From contig NZ_JHZF01000011.1 in assembly GCF_000688295.1 (NCBI RefSeq), positions 372,001 through 436,000 on the forward strand: a stretch of 64,000 bases of DNA, written 5' to 3'. The position numbers were made by a program, and so were the translations under genes. The stretch comes from Pseudooceanicola nanhaiensis DSM 18065 (GTDB lineage Bacteria; Pseudomonadota; Alphaproteobacteria; Rhodobacterales; Rhodobacteraceae). Shown here piece after piece: positions 10,773 through 18,869 of this stretch. Each line of letters starts with the position of its first letter. Within the stretch, counting starts at the first letter, position 1. Below the pieces are notes generated by a model. The model made no database searches, had not been told where the DNA came from, and worked only from the letters and a program-made list of their open reading frames with translations.

Positions 10773-11552
10773 TCAGGCCCGGCCGACGGAGACAGGGGGC
10801 TGCGCGCCGGTCCCGGACGCCGCGGTGAATGGCGGGCGGTTTTCGGCGCTCCCGGCCATCCGTCGGGAGGCGGGCGTCCCCTCCGCCAGCTCCGGCAGGC
10901 CGGGGGACGGGCCGCCGTCGTCTCCCGTCACGACCTCCAGCCGCCCGCCCGCGACCCGCCAGATCCGCGGCGGGTCGGTCCGGGCGCGCAGCCGTTCCAG
11001 CCGCCAGGCCTCGCCCTCCGGCGCGCTGTCGCCGGGGCAGGGCGGGTGCGCGGCGTCCATCCGCCAGCGGCTCTCCACCCCCGGGGCGCCGCCCGCGCCC
11101 TCGGTCAGGATCAGCCCCAGGGGCAGGACGCGCCCTCCCTCGGCCCCCGTCTCGGCGGCGAGGTGCATCCGCCGCACCGCGGTGAGCGAGGGCAGGCCCG
11201 GCAGGTCCGCCACCATCATCGGCGCGGCGCCCGCGCGCAGCACCTCCTCGGCGGTCCAGAGGATGTCCTCGGCCCGCACGGCGTGCACGAAGATCACCGC
11301 GGCGGGCGACAGGAACCGCGCCATCCCGTCGCCGTTCAGCCGGTCCGGGCTCCAGGCGGGGGCGATCCAGAACAGGGGGCGCTGCGGGGTCACCCCGATC
11401 CGGGCCGCGAGCCGCAGCGCGAGGGTGCGGCGGGCATTGCCGCAGGCCTCGTGCAGCCGGCCGAGCCGCAGCGACGCGCCCGCCCCCAGATCGAGCGTGG
11501 GGGCGGGGCGGTGCGGGGCGTTGCGCAGCAGGGTGGAGGCGGGGGCGGGCAT
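10773..11552 (-). CDS. ImuA-like (RecA-fold-related) SOS mutagenesis protein
   Basis: The 259-residue protein resembles ImuA/ImuA-like proteins, which in alphaproteobacteria act with ImuB and DnaE2 in SOS-induced mutagenesis. The recognisable part is residues about 20-150: the family LHEACG segment, ARRTLALRLAARIG, FWIAPAWSPDRLNGDGMARF, ILWTAEEVLRAGAAPMMVADLPGLPSLTAVRRMHLAAETG. No Walker A motif is seen, as expected for ImuA. The C-terminal 50 residues are Pro/Gly/Ala-rich and look unstructured. An AGGG tract precedes ATG 11552. A LexA-type box lies 17 bp upstream of the ATG, which supports an SOS role. Neither imuB nor dnaE2 follows: the next gene is parE. Confidence 0.7.
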   Translation of the reverse strand: MPAPASTLLRNAPHRPAPTLDLGAGASLRLGRLHEACGNARRTLALRLAARIGVTPQRPLFWIAPAWSPDRLNGDGMARFLSPAAVIFVHAVRAEDILWTAEEVLRAGAAPMMVADLPGLPSLTAVRRMHLAAETGAEGGRVLPLGLILTEGAGGAPGVESRWRMDAAHPPCPGDSAPEGEAWRLERLRARTDPPRIWRVAGGRLEVVTGDDGGPSPGLPELAEGTPASRRMAGSAENRPPFTAASGTGAQPPVSVGRA

Positions 11553-11568
11553 GCGTCCCTTCTAGCAT

Positions 11569-11583
11569 GTTCTCATTTTGTTC
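11569..11583 (-). promoter_or_regulatory. LexA (SOS) box, GTTC-N7-GTTC
   Basis: GTTC at 11569-11572 and 11580-11583 are separated by exactly seven bases. This direct repeat is the alphaproteobacterial LexA operator (GTTCN7GTTC, or GAACN7GAAC on the other strand). It sits between the divergent imuA-like gene and the aldo/keto reductase gene, 17 bp from the imuA-like ATG and 83 bp from the reductase ATG, so the imuA-like gene is the likelier target. Confidence 0.8.
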
Positions 11584-11665
11584 TCAATCATGCTCCCGGG
11601 GGGGGCGCGTTCGAATTTCAGTAACTTCCTGCCGGTATGACCGTGTCACCGGCACGGGAGCGCGC

Positions 11666-12706
11666 ATGCAGACGAACAGACTTGGCCACAGCGGGATAGA
11701 GGTCAGCCGCTACTGTCTCGGCTCGATCACATGGGGCGGGCCGACGCCGCTGACCGAGGCGCATGCCCAGATCGACCGGGCGCTCGCCCACGGGATCAAC
11801 TTCATCGACACGGCGGAACTTTACCCCGTCACCCCGATCCGGGCCGAGACCGTGGGCCGCACCGAACGGATCATCGGCCTCTGGTTCGCACAGAACGGCC
11901 GGCGCGGCGACGTGGTGCTCGCCACACAGCATGCCGGCGGCGGACAGAGGATGGTGCGGCAGGGCGCCGCCATCACGCCCGAGACGATCCGCACCGCGGT
12001 GGAAGGCTCGCTCCGGCGCCTGAAGACCGATTACATCGACCTCTACCAGTTCCACTGGCCCAACCGGCCGACCTGGCGCGACCCACATTTCCCCGACGAT
12101 GGCCACCGCGCCGATCCCCGCGCGGTGATCGCCAACATGGAGGCGTGCCTGGGCGCGCTGGAGGCGGAACGCAAACGCGGCACCATCCGGCAGTTCGGCC
12201 TTTCGAACGAAACCGCCTGGGGCATGGCGCAATGGCTGCGGCTGGCCGAGGCCGGGGCAGGGCCGCGGCCGGTCTCGGTCCAGAACGAGTACTCGCTGCT
12301 CTGCCGTCACCCGGACGCCGACATGGCCGAGGTCTTCGTGAACGAGGAGGTCGGCCTCCTGGCCTATGCGCCGCTGGCCCTCGGGCTGCTGACGGGCAAG
12401 TACCAGGGCGGGGCCCGGCCCAAGGCGTCGCGCCTCGCGATGATGCCCGACCTCGGCGGCCGCAAGACGGCGCTCGCCCTCCGCGCGGTGGACGATTACC
12501 TCGACGTGGCCCTCAAGCACGACATCGACGTGGTGGGACTTGCCCTCAACTGGGTCGCCTCGCGCCGGATCACCACCTCGGTCGTCTTCGGCGCCACCAC
12601 GACCGAGCAGCTCGACCGGATCCTGGGCCAGATCGACCTCGAGCTTTCGCCCGAGGTCCTCGCGGACGTGGAGGCCGTCCGCCGCGCCTGGCCCATGCCC
12701 TTCTGA
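11666..12706 (+). CDS. Aldo/keto reductase (Tas-like)
   Basis: The 346-residue protein is an NADP(H)-dependent aldo/keto reductase with a TIM barrel. Landmarks are the N-terminal LGHSGIEVSRYCLGSITWG, the catalytic Asp and Tyr in FIDTAELYP (residues about 43-51), the Lys in the RRLKTDYIDLYQFHWPN region with the catalytic His, NEYSLLCR, and the C-terminal cofactor-binding VVFGATTTEQLDRILGQ. The HWPNRPTWRDPHF stretch is like E. coli Tas. I chose ATG 11666 because GGGAG lies 6 bases upstream and the protein then begins at the usual family N-terminus; the frame is open further upstream. Substrate is unknown. It is monocistronic and divergent from the SOS gene. Confidence 0.9.
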   Translation: MQTNRLGHSGIEVSRYCLGSITWGGPTPLTEAHAQIDRALAHGINFIDTAELYPVTPIRAETVGRTERIIGLWFAQNGRRGDVVLATQHAGGGQRMVRQGAAITPETIRTAVEGSLRRLKTDYIDLYQFHWPNRPTWRDPHFPDDGHRADPRAVIANMEACLGALEAERKRGTIRQFGLSNETAWGMAQWLRLAEAGAGPRPVSVQNEYSLLCRHPDADMAEVFVNEEVGLLAYAPLALGLLTGKYQGGARPKASRLAMMPDLGGRKTALALRAVDDYLDVALKHDIDVVGLALNWVASRRITTSVVFGATTTEQLDRILGQIDLELSPEVLADVEAVRRAWPMPF

Positions 12707-12875
12707 CAACACCCGGCGGTAATTCGTCCGCTGACCGAATTTGACCGTTGCCACCGACCGGGCCGGCGCCTTCCATCGGCGACAGGCATTCGCCGCGCTG
12801 CCACGCGGAACAAGGGGGAGTCATGCCACTCACCGGATCACGGGACGGCACCGTCTCGCGCAGGGGCGCGGGCTG

Positions 12876-14345
12876 ATGGCGCGTGTCGCGGCGATCATCG
12901 GCGGCGGGGTCGTCGGCGCGGGCTGGGCGGCGCGCTTCCTGCTGAACGGCTGGGACGTGCGGCTGTTCGATCCGGACCCCGCGACGCCCGACAGGGTCGG
13001 GGCGGTGCTGGCCCGCGCCCGCCGGGCGCTGGCCGGGCTGGGCGACGTCGCGCTGCCAGCCGAAGGCACGCTGTCCTTCTGCGGCCTGATCTCCGAGACG
13101 GTGACCGGCGCGGACTGGATCCAGGAAAGCGTGCCGGAGCGGCTGGAGCTGAAGCAGACCCTTTTCCGCAAGCTGCAGGAACACGCGGACGAAGGGGCGA
13201 TCCTCGCCTCATCGACCTCCGGCCTGACGCCGTCCGAACTGCAGGCGGGTCTGAGCGATCCGGGCCGGATTCTCGTCTGCCACCCGCTCGACCCGGTCTA
13301 CCTCCTGCCGCTGGTCGAGGTGGTGCATTCGGACAAGAACCATCCCGACCTGATCGACCGGGCGCGCGACACGCTCGCCGAGCTCGGCATGTTCGCGCTG
13401 CGGGTGCGGGGCGAGATCACCGCCCATGTGGCCGACCGCCTGCAGGAGGCGCTCTGGCGCGAGGCGCTCTGGCTGGTGCGCGACGAGGTGGCCCAGGTGG
13501 GCGAGGTCGACGAGGCGCTGCGCATGGGCCCCGGCCTTCGCTGGGCTCAGATGGGGCCCTTCGAATCCGCCCGGATCGCGGCCGGGGAGGAGGGGATGGA
13601 GGCCTTCCTGCGGCGCATCGGACCCGCGCTGAACTGGTCCCGCAGCAAGCTCACCGAGGTGCCGGAGCTCGACCCCGCCCTGATCGCCCGGATCGTCGAA
13701 CAATCCGACGACGCCTCGGGCCACATGACGCTGGACGAGCTGCGCGACCAGCGCGACCGCACCCTCGTGGCGCTGCTGCGCAGCCTCTCGGCCGACAGCC
13801 GGGGCGCCGGCGCGGTGCTGCGGCGTCGCGACAAGGCCCGCGCCGAGGGGCGCGCGATGCCGCGCCGGATCGCGGATCTCGCCGACCCGTCGCAGCCGAT
13901 CCTGACCGTCGATCGCGCGGTGCCGCTCGACTGGCTCGACGACCACGACCGGATGACCGGGGCGCGCCATCTCGAGGCGTTCGGACAGGCCACCGACAGG
14001 TTGCTCGAGATCCTCGGCTGCACGCCGGAGTACATCGCCGCCGGCAAGGGCTTCCTCGTGACCGAAAGCCACATCCGCCAGCTCGACGCGGCGCAGGCGG
14101 GCGCGCCGCTGCGGATCTGCAGCCGCGTGCTCGGGGCCGGGGACGGGCGCCTGCACCTCTGGCACGAGATGATGTCGGGGGCGCGGCTCCTTGCGAGTGC
14201 GGAACATCTGCTGGAGCACGCGGATCTGGACACGCGGCAGACCTGCGCGCCCGACCCCGCGCTGGCCGAGGCGATGCGGCAGCTCGCCCGCGCGCAGGCC
14301 AGGACCCCGGCGCCCGAAGGGGCGGGCCGGGTCCGTCCCGGCTAG
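12876..14345 (+). CDS. L-carnitine dehydrogenase fused to a thioesterase domain
   Basis: The 489-residue protein joins a 3-hydroxyacyl-CoA dehydrogenase-type module (residues 1 to about 320) to a hotdog thioesterase module (about 335-470). The N-terminus AIIGGGVVGAGWAARFLLNG is the NAD-binding loop. WIQESVPERLELKQTLF, ASSTSGLTPSELQAG, HPLDPVYLLPLVEVV and RLQEALWREALWLV match L-carnitine dehydrogenase, which oxidises carnitine to 3-dehydrocarnitine. The second module has PLDWLDDHDRMTGARHLEAF, as in the betainyl-CoA thioesterase fused to this enzyme in Rhizobium-type proteins. ATG 12876 gives the family N-terminus. The position usually Asn in HPFNP is Asp here. Its stop TAG shares bases with the stop of the converging XRE gene. 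A transporter or betaine pathway gene is not adjacent. Confidence 0.82.
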   Translation: MARVAAIIGGGVVGAGWAARFLLNGWDVRLFDPDPATPDRVGAVLARARRALAGLGDVALPAEGTLSFCGLISETVTGADWIQESVPERLELKQTLFRKLQEHADEGAILASSTSGLTPSELQAGLSDPGRILVCHPLDPVYLLPLVEVVHSDKNHPDLIDRARDTLAELGMFALRVRGEITAHVADRLQEALWREALWLVRDEVAQVGEVDEALRMGPGLRWAQMGPFESARIAAGEEGMEAFLRRIGPALNWSRSKLTEVPELDPALIARIVEQSDDASGHMTLDELRDQRDRTLVALLRSLSADSRGAGAVLRRRDKARAEGRAMPRRIADLADPSQPILTVDRAVPLDWLDDHDRMTGARHLEAFGQATDRLLEILGCTPEYIAAGKGFLVTESHIRQLDAAQAGAPLRICSRVLGAGDGRLHLWHEMMSGARLLASAEHLLEHADLDTRQTCAPDPALAEAMRQLARAQARTPAPEGAGRVRPG

Positions 14346-15199
14346 ATATCCCGCGCCAGCCGGGCGAGGAACGGCTTGATCTCGCGGTCCGGCACGCTCG
14401 CCTCGCGGACCAGATTGTCGAAATGCTCGGTGAAGGCCTGCACACGGAGCGAATCCCGGAAGGCGAGGTAGTGCCGCCCGGCGTAGACCACCGCCAGGAG
14501 GGGGCCGAAGACGGTCACCGGCGCCGAGAAGATGCGCCGCGCGTCGAAGAGATAGAGCCGGAGGCGGGGATAGAGCGTGTCGTTCAGCTCGATGAAGCGC
14601 TCAACCTGCCGCTTGCGCAGCGCCCGCGGGAGGCCGCGATAATAGCTCTCGCCATGGGCGAAGCTGACCATCTCGTGCAGCGGCATGGCGATCTCGTAAT
14701 CCGAGCGCGCCTCGCGCATCCAGCGCAGCCGGTCCTCCGAGGCGCCGATCGCCTGCGAGGTCGTCCGGCCCAGATGCGGGGAATATTCCCATTCCAGCAC
14801 CTCGCGCAGCTTCAGCATGTCGGGCAGCGCGGCGGGGACATGGCGCACCTTGTAGCCCGCCGCCTCCCGGTGCCATTCGAAGATCTGCTGGTCGACGAGC
14901 GCGCGCGGCGCCTCGGTCAGGGTGAGCGAGGTGGCCAGCAGGTCGGTCGCCGTCTCGGGCCGGTCCGAGAGCGACAGCAGCCAGTCCGCCGAGACACCGA
15001 GCGCGCCGGCGCATTCCCCGATCACCTGCGCATTCGGCAGCCGGGCGCCTTCGTCCTTCAGCAGCTGCGAAACGGTCGAGCGGTCCACCCCGATCGCGCG
15101 CGCAAGGCCGCTCTGGCTCATGCCGGCGGTCTGCATCGCCCGCTCCAGCCTCTGCCGGAAGGCGCGCGCCCGGGCGCGTTTGTCGATGATTCCACCCAT
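14342..15199 (-). CDS. XRE-family transcriptional regulator
   Basis: The 285-residue protein has an N-terminal helix-turn-helix of the Cro/C1 type (residues about 15-70): MQTAGMSQSGLARAIGVDRSTVSQLLKDEGARLPNAQVIGECAGALGVSADWLL. The following 210 residues form a conserved all-helical/beta domain with no recognised ligand motif. It is divergent from the small membrane gene and desaturase 128 bp away and convergent with the carnitine dehydrogenase gene, with overlapping stop codons (CTAG at 14342-14345). It could regulate either. The effector is unknown. Confidence 0.85.
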   Translation of the reverse strand: MGGIIDKRARARAFRQRLERAMQTAGMSQSGLARAIGVDRSTVSQLLKDEGARLPNAQVIGECAGALGVSADWLLSLSDRPETATDLLATSLTLTEAPRALVDQQIFEWHREAAGYKVRHVPAALPDMLKLREVLEWEYSPHLGRTTSQAIGASEDRLRWMREARSDYEIAMPLHEMVSFAHGESYYRGLPRALRKRQVERFIELNDTLYPRLRLYLFDARRIFSAPVTVFGPLLAVVYAGRHYLAFRDSLRVQAFTEHFDNLVREASVPDREIKPFLARLARDI

Positions 15200-15326
15200 A
15201 CGGTGACAACTATCACCAATTGCGGCGTTTGTTAATCACATCCGGGCTGCCGCAGCGACGCCCCCCGTGTGACAACCGCATGACAAGACGCCGGCACCTA
15301 CCGGCGCGAAGAGGGGACATTCCGGC

Positions 15327-15530
15327 ATGGACACAGGTGCACGCACGTTCGTGACATCACTTCTATGGGCGCTCGGCGGCCTGCTCGTCATGGCGGGGGC
15401 GGGCCTTGCCTTCACCGGCGCGCTGACGATCGGTGGCGGCCTGGCGGCGGTCAACGCCGTCCCGGGGCGGATCGGCCACGCGGCCTGCGAACGCCTCGGG
15501 GCGACTATCGGATGGGGGCGTCATGTCTGA
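15327..15530 (+). CDS. Small two-helix membrane protein upstream of the desaturase
   Basis: The 67-residue product has two hydrophobic segments (about residues 10-30 and 32-45) separated by a Gly-rich turn. GAGGGG lies about 10 bases before ATG 15327, and its stop overlaps the desaturase start by 8 bases, so the pair looks translationally coupled. I do not recognise a family. It may be a subunit or just an upstream coupling frame; confidence is moderate because the protein is short. Confidence 0.5.
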   Translation: MDTGARTFVTSLLWALGGLLVMAGAGLAFTGALTIGGGLAAVNAVPGRIGHAACERLGATIGWGRHV

Positions 15531-16431
15531 TCCGAAACGCTCCGCTCCGACCGAATGGCCGACGCTCCTTCTGCTGGCGGGGTGCTACGCGGCCTGGGCG
15601 CTGGCCACGACATGGCTCGCGGCGCTCTGGCTGCCCGCCGGGATCGCGCTCACGACGCTGGCCATCGCGCTGCATTCCTCGCTCAGCCACGAGATGATCC
15701 ACGGCCACCCGTTCCCCGACCGCCGGGTGAACGAGGCGCTGGTCTTCCCGGCGCTGACGCTCGTCGTGCCGTATCGGCGCTTCCGTGACACGCATCTCGA
15801 ACATCACCGGGATTCGCTGCTGACCGATCCCTATGACGACCCCGAGAGCAATTACTGGGACCCGGCCGTCTGGCAGAGGCTGAAGCCATGGCAGCAGGCG
15901 ATCCTGCGGGTGAACAATACGCTGGCCGGGCGTCTTCTGATCGGCCCCGCGGTCGGGACCTGGGCCTTCACCCTGTCGGACCTGCGGGCGATCCGCGCGG
16001 GGCGGGCGGGGGTTCTCTCGGGCTGGCTCTGGCACCTGCCGGCGCTCGTGCCGGTGGCGCTCTGGCTGGGCCACGTCGCGCAGATGCCGGTCTGGGCCTA
16101 TCTCCTGTCCGCCTACATGGGGCTGTCGATCCTCAAGATCCGCACCTTCCTGGAACATCAGGCGCATGAGCGGGCGCGCGGCCGCACCGTGATCATCGAG
16201 GACCGCGGGATCCTCGCCTTCCTGTTCCTCAACAACAACCTGCACGTCGTCCACCACATGCATCCGCGCATGCCGTGGTACCGTCTGCCCGGGCTCTACC
16301 AGGAGAACCGGGCGCGCTACCTCGGGCGGAACGGCGGCTACCGCTATGGCTCCTATGGAGAAATCTTCCGCCGCTATTTCCTGAAGGCCAAGGACCCGGT
16401 GCCCCATCCGCTCTGGCACTCTCCGGAATAA
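15523..16431 (+). CDS. Membrane fatty acid desaturase / alkane hydroxylase-like diiron protein
   Basis: The 302-residue integral membrane protein has the three histidine boxes of membrane diiron desaturases and hydroxylases: HSSLSHEMIHGHP (about residues 47-59), HLEHH (about 88-92) and the C-terminal HVVHHMHP (about 244-251), with FLEHQAHERARG between. Several hydrophobic helices (about 15-50 and 125-190) surround them. The enzyme introduces a double bond or hydroxyl group into an acyl or related chain using O2 and an electron donor. ATG 15523 is preceded by GGGGG and overlaps the upstream small gene. The substrate cannot be inferred. No ferredoxin gene lies nearby. Confidence 0.88.
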   Translation: MSDPKRSAPTEWPTLLLLAGCYAAWALATTWLAALWLPAGIALTTLAIALHSSLSHEMIHGHPFPDRRVNEALVFPALTLVVPYRRFRDTHLEHHRDSLLTDPYDDPESNYWDPAVWQRLKPWQQAILRVNNTLAGRLLIGPAVGTWAFTLSDLRAIRAGRAGVLSGWLWHLPALVPVALWLGHVAQMPVWAYLLSAYMGLSILKIRTFLEHQAHERARGRTVIIEDRGILAFLFLNNNLHVVHHMHPRMPWYRLPGLYQENRARYLGRNGGYRYGSYGEIFRRYFLKAKDPVPHPLWHSPE

Positions 16432-16450
16432 AGGCGCATAGGCGCAGGGT

Positions 16451-17353
16451 ATGGAACCCTGGGTCTTGCTCACATTCGGCGCGGTCGTCTTCCAGACCGC
16501 GCGCTTCATGCTTCAGAAACAGCTCTCGGCCGCGGCGCTCTCGGCGAGCGGCGCGACCTTCGCGCGGTTTCTCTATTCCGCCCCGCTGGTGCTGGCCGCG
16601 GTGCCGCTGCTGCTGGCGGCGAAGGGGCTCGACTGGCCGGCCATGCCGCCGCTCTTCTGGCTCTATGCCTGGATCGGCGGGGCCACGCAGATCTTCGCGA
16701 CGGTCTTCGTGCTGCTGATCTTCCGCAGCCGCAACTTCGCCGTCGGGATCACCCTGAAGAAGACCGAGGTGCTGCTGACTGCGCTGGTCTCGCTCGTGGT
16801 GCTGGGCGAGGGCGTCTCGATCCCCGCGCTGGTCGCGATCGTCGTCGGCATGACCGGCGTGCTGATCCTGTCGAACATGCCCGAGGGCCAGGGCGCATGG
16901 TGGCGCCGGCTCGACAGCCGGGCGGCGATTCTGGGCATCGGCTCGGGCGTGTTCTTCGCGGTCTCGGGCGTGTGCTACCGCGGCGCGACCCTGCAGATCG
17001 CGGTCGACGATCCGCTGACGCGGGCCGTCGTGACGCTGGCGGCGGTCGGGATCTCGCAGCTGATCGGGATGGGGCTCTGGATGCACCTCAGGGAGCGCGG
17101 CCAGATCGGCAAGGTCGTCGCGGCATGGCGGACGGCCGGGCTGATCGGGCTTGCCTCGCTCGGCGGGTCGGTCTGCTGGTTCACCGCCTTCACGCTGCAG
17201 AACGCGACCTATGTCTACGCCGTCGGACAGAGCGAGGTGATCCTGAGCCTGCTCGCCTCCTACGTCATCTTCCGCGAACGGCTGTCATGGCGCGAAGGCA
17301 CCGGCATCGCGCTTGTCAGCGTCTCGGTGCTGTCGCTCATCCTGCTGGTCTGA
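16451..17353 (+). CDS. DMT-family (EamA) transporter
   Basis: The 300-residue protein has about ten hydrophobic helices in two similar halves, as in the drug/metabolite transporter EamA family. ILSNMPEGQ marks the cytoplasmic loop between the halves (about residue 140), and AVGQSEVILSLLASYVIFRERL is the usual EamA box near the C-terminus. Such proteins export amino acids, nucleobase-type metabolites or drugs; specificity cannot be told. It lies 19 bp after the desaturase stop, so it may be in the same transcript. Start ATG 16451. It converges with the NUDIX gene; only 3 bp separate the stops. Confidence 0.88.
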   Translation: MEPWVLLTFGAVVFQTARFMLQKQLSAAALSASGATFARFLYSAPLVLAAVPLLLAAKGLDWPAMPPLFWLYAWIGGATQIFATVFVLLIFRSRNFAVGITLKKTEVLLTALVSLVVLGEGVSIPALVAIVVGMTGVLILSNMPEGQGAWWRRLDSRAAILGIGSGVFFAVSGVCYRGATLQIAVDDPLTRAVVTLAAVGISQLIGMGLWMHLRERGQIGKVVAAWRTAGLIGLASLGGSVCWFTAFTLQNATYVYAVGQSEVILSLLASYVIFRERLSWREGTGIALVSVSVLSLILLV

Positions 17354-17356
17354 GGC

Positions 17357-18061
17357 TCAGTCGGCCCGCTCGCCGCGCGCGATCTCGCCCTTCAGCCGAG
17401 CGAAGGCGCGGTTCTCGTCCTCGTTCGAGAAGAAGGGCACGCTCTCGGGCGGGGTCGGGTCGGCCGCGCGCTGCGCGACCTCGGCTAGCACCACCTCGGT
17501 GATGAAGGGCAGGTCGAACTCGCGCGCCTTCTCGAGCGGGATCCACTGGAGCAGCGTCAGCTCGTCGGAGGCGCGGGAGAAATCGTCCGGATCGCTCTGC
17601 AGCGCGTCGGTGTCGGTCAGGAAGAACCGCGCATCGAACCGGCGGGGCCGGCCCGGAGGGGTGATCGCGCGAAAGACGAATTGCAGCGAGCTCGGGTCCG
17701 GCACATGGCCGGTGGCCGCGAAATCGACCCAGTCGGCATGCGGCGTGCCGGGCCAGTCGCCCTTGGTGCCGAGGATCTGGCCGGTCTCTTCCCAGAGCTC
17801 GCGGATCGCGGCGGCGGCCAGCGCATGGGTCAGGTCCTCGTCGCAATTCTCGCGGATGCGGCCGGCGCAGAGGTCGGGCAGGGCGCCCGCAAGCGGCGTG
17901 TCGCCGTCGTCGGGATCGACCGCGCCGCCGGGAAAGACGAACATCGACGGCATGAAGACGGCCTTCGCGCCGCGCTGGCCCATCAGCACCTTGGGCGCGG
18001 TGTCGCGGTCCCGCAGAACGATGATGGTGGCGGCGTTGCGGATGGCTGTCTTGTCGATCAT
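17357..18061 (-). CDS. NUDIX hydrolase
   Basis: The 234-residue protein contains a NUDIX box interrupted by an insertion: FPGGAVDPDD (about residues 43-52) followed about 35 residues later by AAAAIRELWEETGQILG, which supplies the RExxEE metal site. Proteins of this arrangement are CoA pyrophosphatase- or NUDT7/8/19-like enzymes that cleave nucleoside diphosphates linked to another moiety. The following domain (FRAITPPGRPRRFDARFFL, about 125-150) is typical of this subgroup. The DUF983 gene lies upstream on the same strand, 165 bp away. Confidence 0.9.
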   Translation of the reverse strand: MIDKTAIRNAATIIVLRDRDTAPKVLMGQRGAKAVFMPSMFVFPGGAVDPDDGDTPLAGALPDLCAGRIRENCDEDLTHALAAAAIRELWEETGQILGTKGDWPGTPHADWVDFAATGHVPDPSSLQFVFRAITPPGRPRRFDARFFLTDTDALQSDPDDFSRASDELTLLQWIPLEKAREFDLPFITEVVLAEVAQRAADPTPPESVPFFSNEDENRAFARLKGEIARGERAD

Positions 18062-18226
18062 GGCTGCTCTTTGTCCTTGTTCAGCGCGCGTGCCCGCGTC
18101 GCCTGTCGGGCGAGACTACCGGGCGGCCCGGGGGGTGCCAAGCCGCATCGGGCGATCCGTCAAGGATGTGGGGAAGGCGCGCACCGGAAAGCCCGCCCGA
18201 TGCGCAGCCGCCTGACAGCGCGTGGC

Positions 18227-18619
18227 TCAGGTGGCCCTGCCGCTCTCGAATCCGTGCATGTAGCGCGCCCACTGGAACGCCACGAGACCGCCCTTGAACC
18301 GCGGCAGCAGGAAGAGCGACAGGCCGACCGTGCCGACGAGGAAGCCGAGGAACAGCATCATCGGTTCGGGCCGGAAGGCCGTGTAGACCGCCAGCAGCAG
18401 CGGCGCCATCAGGTGGCCGACGATGAGGATCGTCAGGTAGGCCGGGCCGTCGTCGGCGCGGTGGTAATGGAAGGGTTCCTGGCACTCCGGGCAATGGTCG
18501 CGCACCTGCAGGAAGCCCTTCATCAGCGGGCCTGAGCCGCAGTTCGGGCAGCGCCCGCAGAAGCCTTTCCACGTGGCGCGCAGCGTGTCGCGTTCGGAGT
18601 TCATGTCGGTCTGGGTCAT
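18227..18619 (-). CDS. DUF983 family membrane protein with zinc ribbon
   Basis: The 130-residue protein has a zinc-ribbon-like segment (CGRCPNCGSGPLMKGFLQ and CPECQEPFHYH, residues about 17-57) followed by two membrane helices (about 65-85 and 90-110). This is the DUF983 layout, common in alphaproteobacteria and of unknown function. I chose ATG 18619, with GAAGG about 10 bases upstream; an ATG at codon 6 (MNSERD) is also possible. It is upstream of the NUDIX gene, on the same strand. Confidence 0.88.
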   Translation of the reverse strand: MTQTDMNSERDTLRATWKGFCGRCPNCGSGPLMKGFLQVRDHCPECQEPFHYHRADDGPAYLTILIVGHLMAPLLLAVYTAFRPEPMMLFLGFLVGTVGLSLFLLPRFKGGLVAFQWARYMHGFESGRAT

Positions 18620-18869
18620 CGGCAATGCCTTCGTGGTCTGCGCCAGGTGCGTCTGACGCCTGTCATGGAGGCCAGATGCGCGCGCCCCTGTCATCTAGGC
18701 CTTTTCGACGGCGAATAAACCGTGCCCTCTCGCCGCACCGGCGGGGGCGGGAAAAAAATCGTGCCCCGCGGCGACGGAATGGCGGTGGCCCGGCGTATGA
18801 GCCTTTGAAAGCGGATGACGAGGCCGGTTTCGAGAGCAACGACACAAGAACCACCCAAGGAGAACCCCC

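Noticed and set aside
11567-11665. N-terminal extension of the aldo/keto reductase (MFSFCSQSCS...)
   Set aside because: It includes the LexA box and intergenic DNA; the internal ATG 11666 has the ribosome site and family N-terminus.
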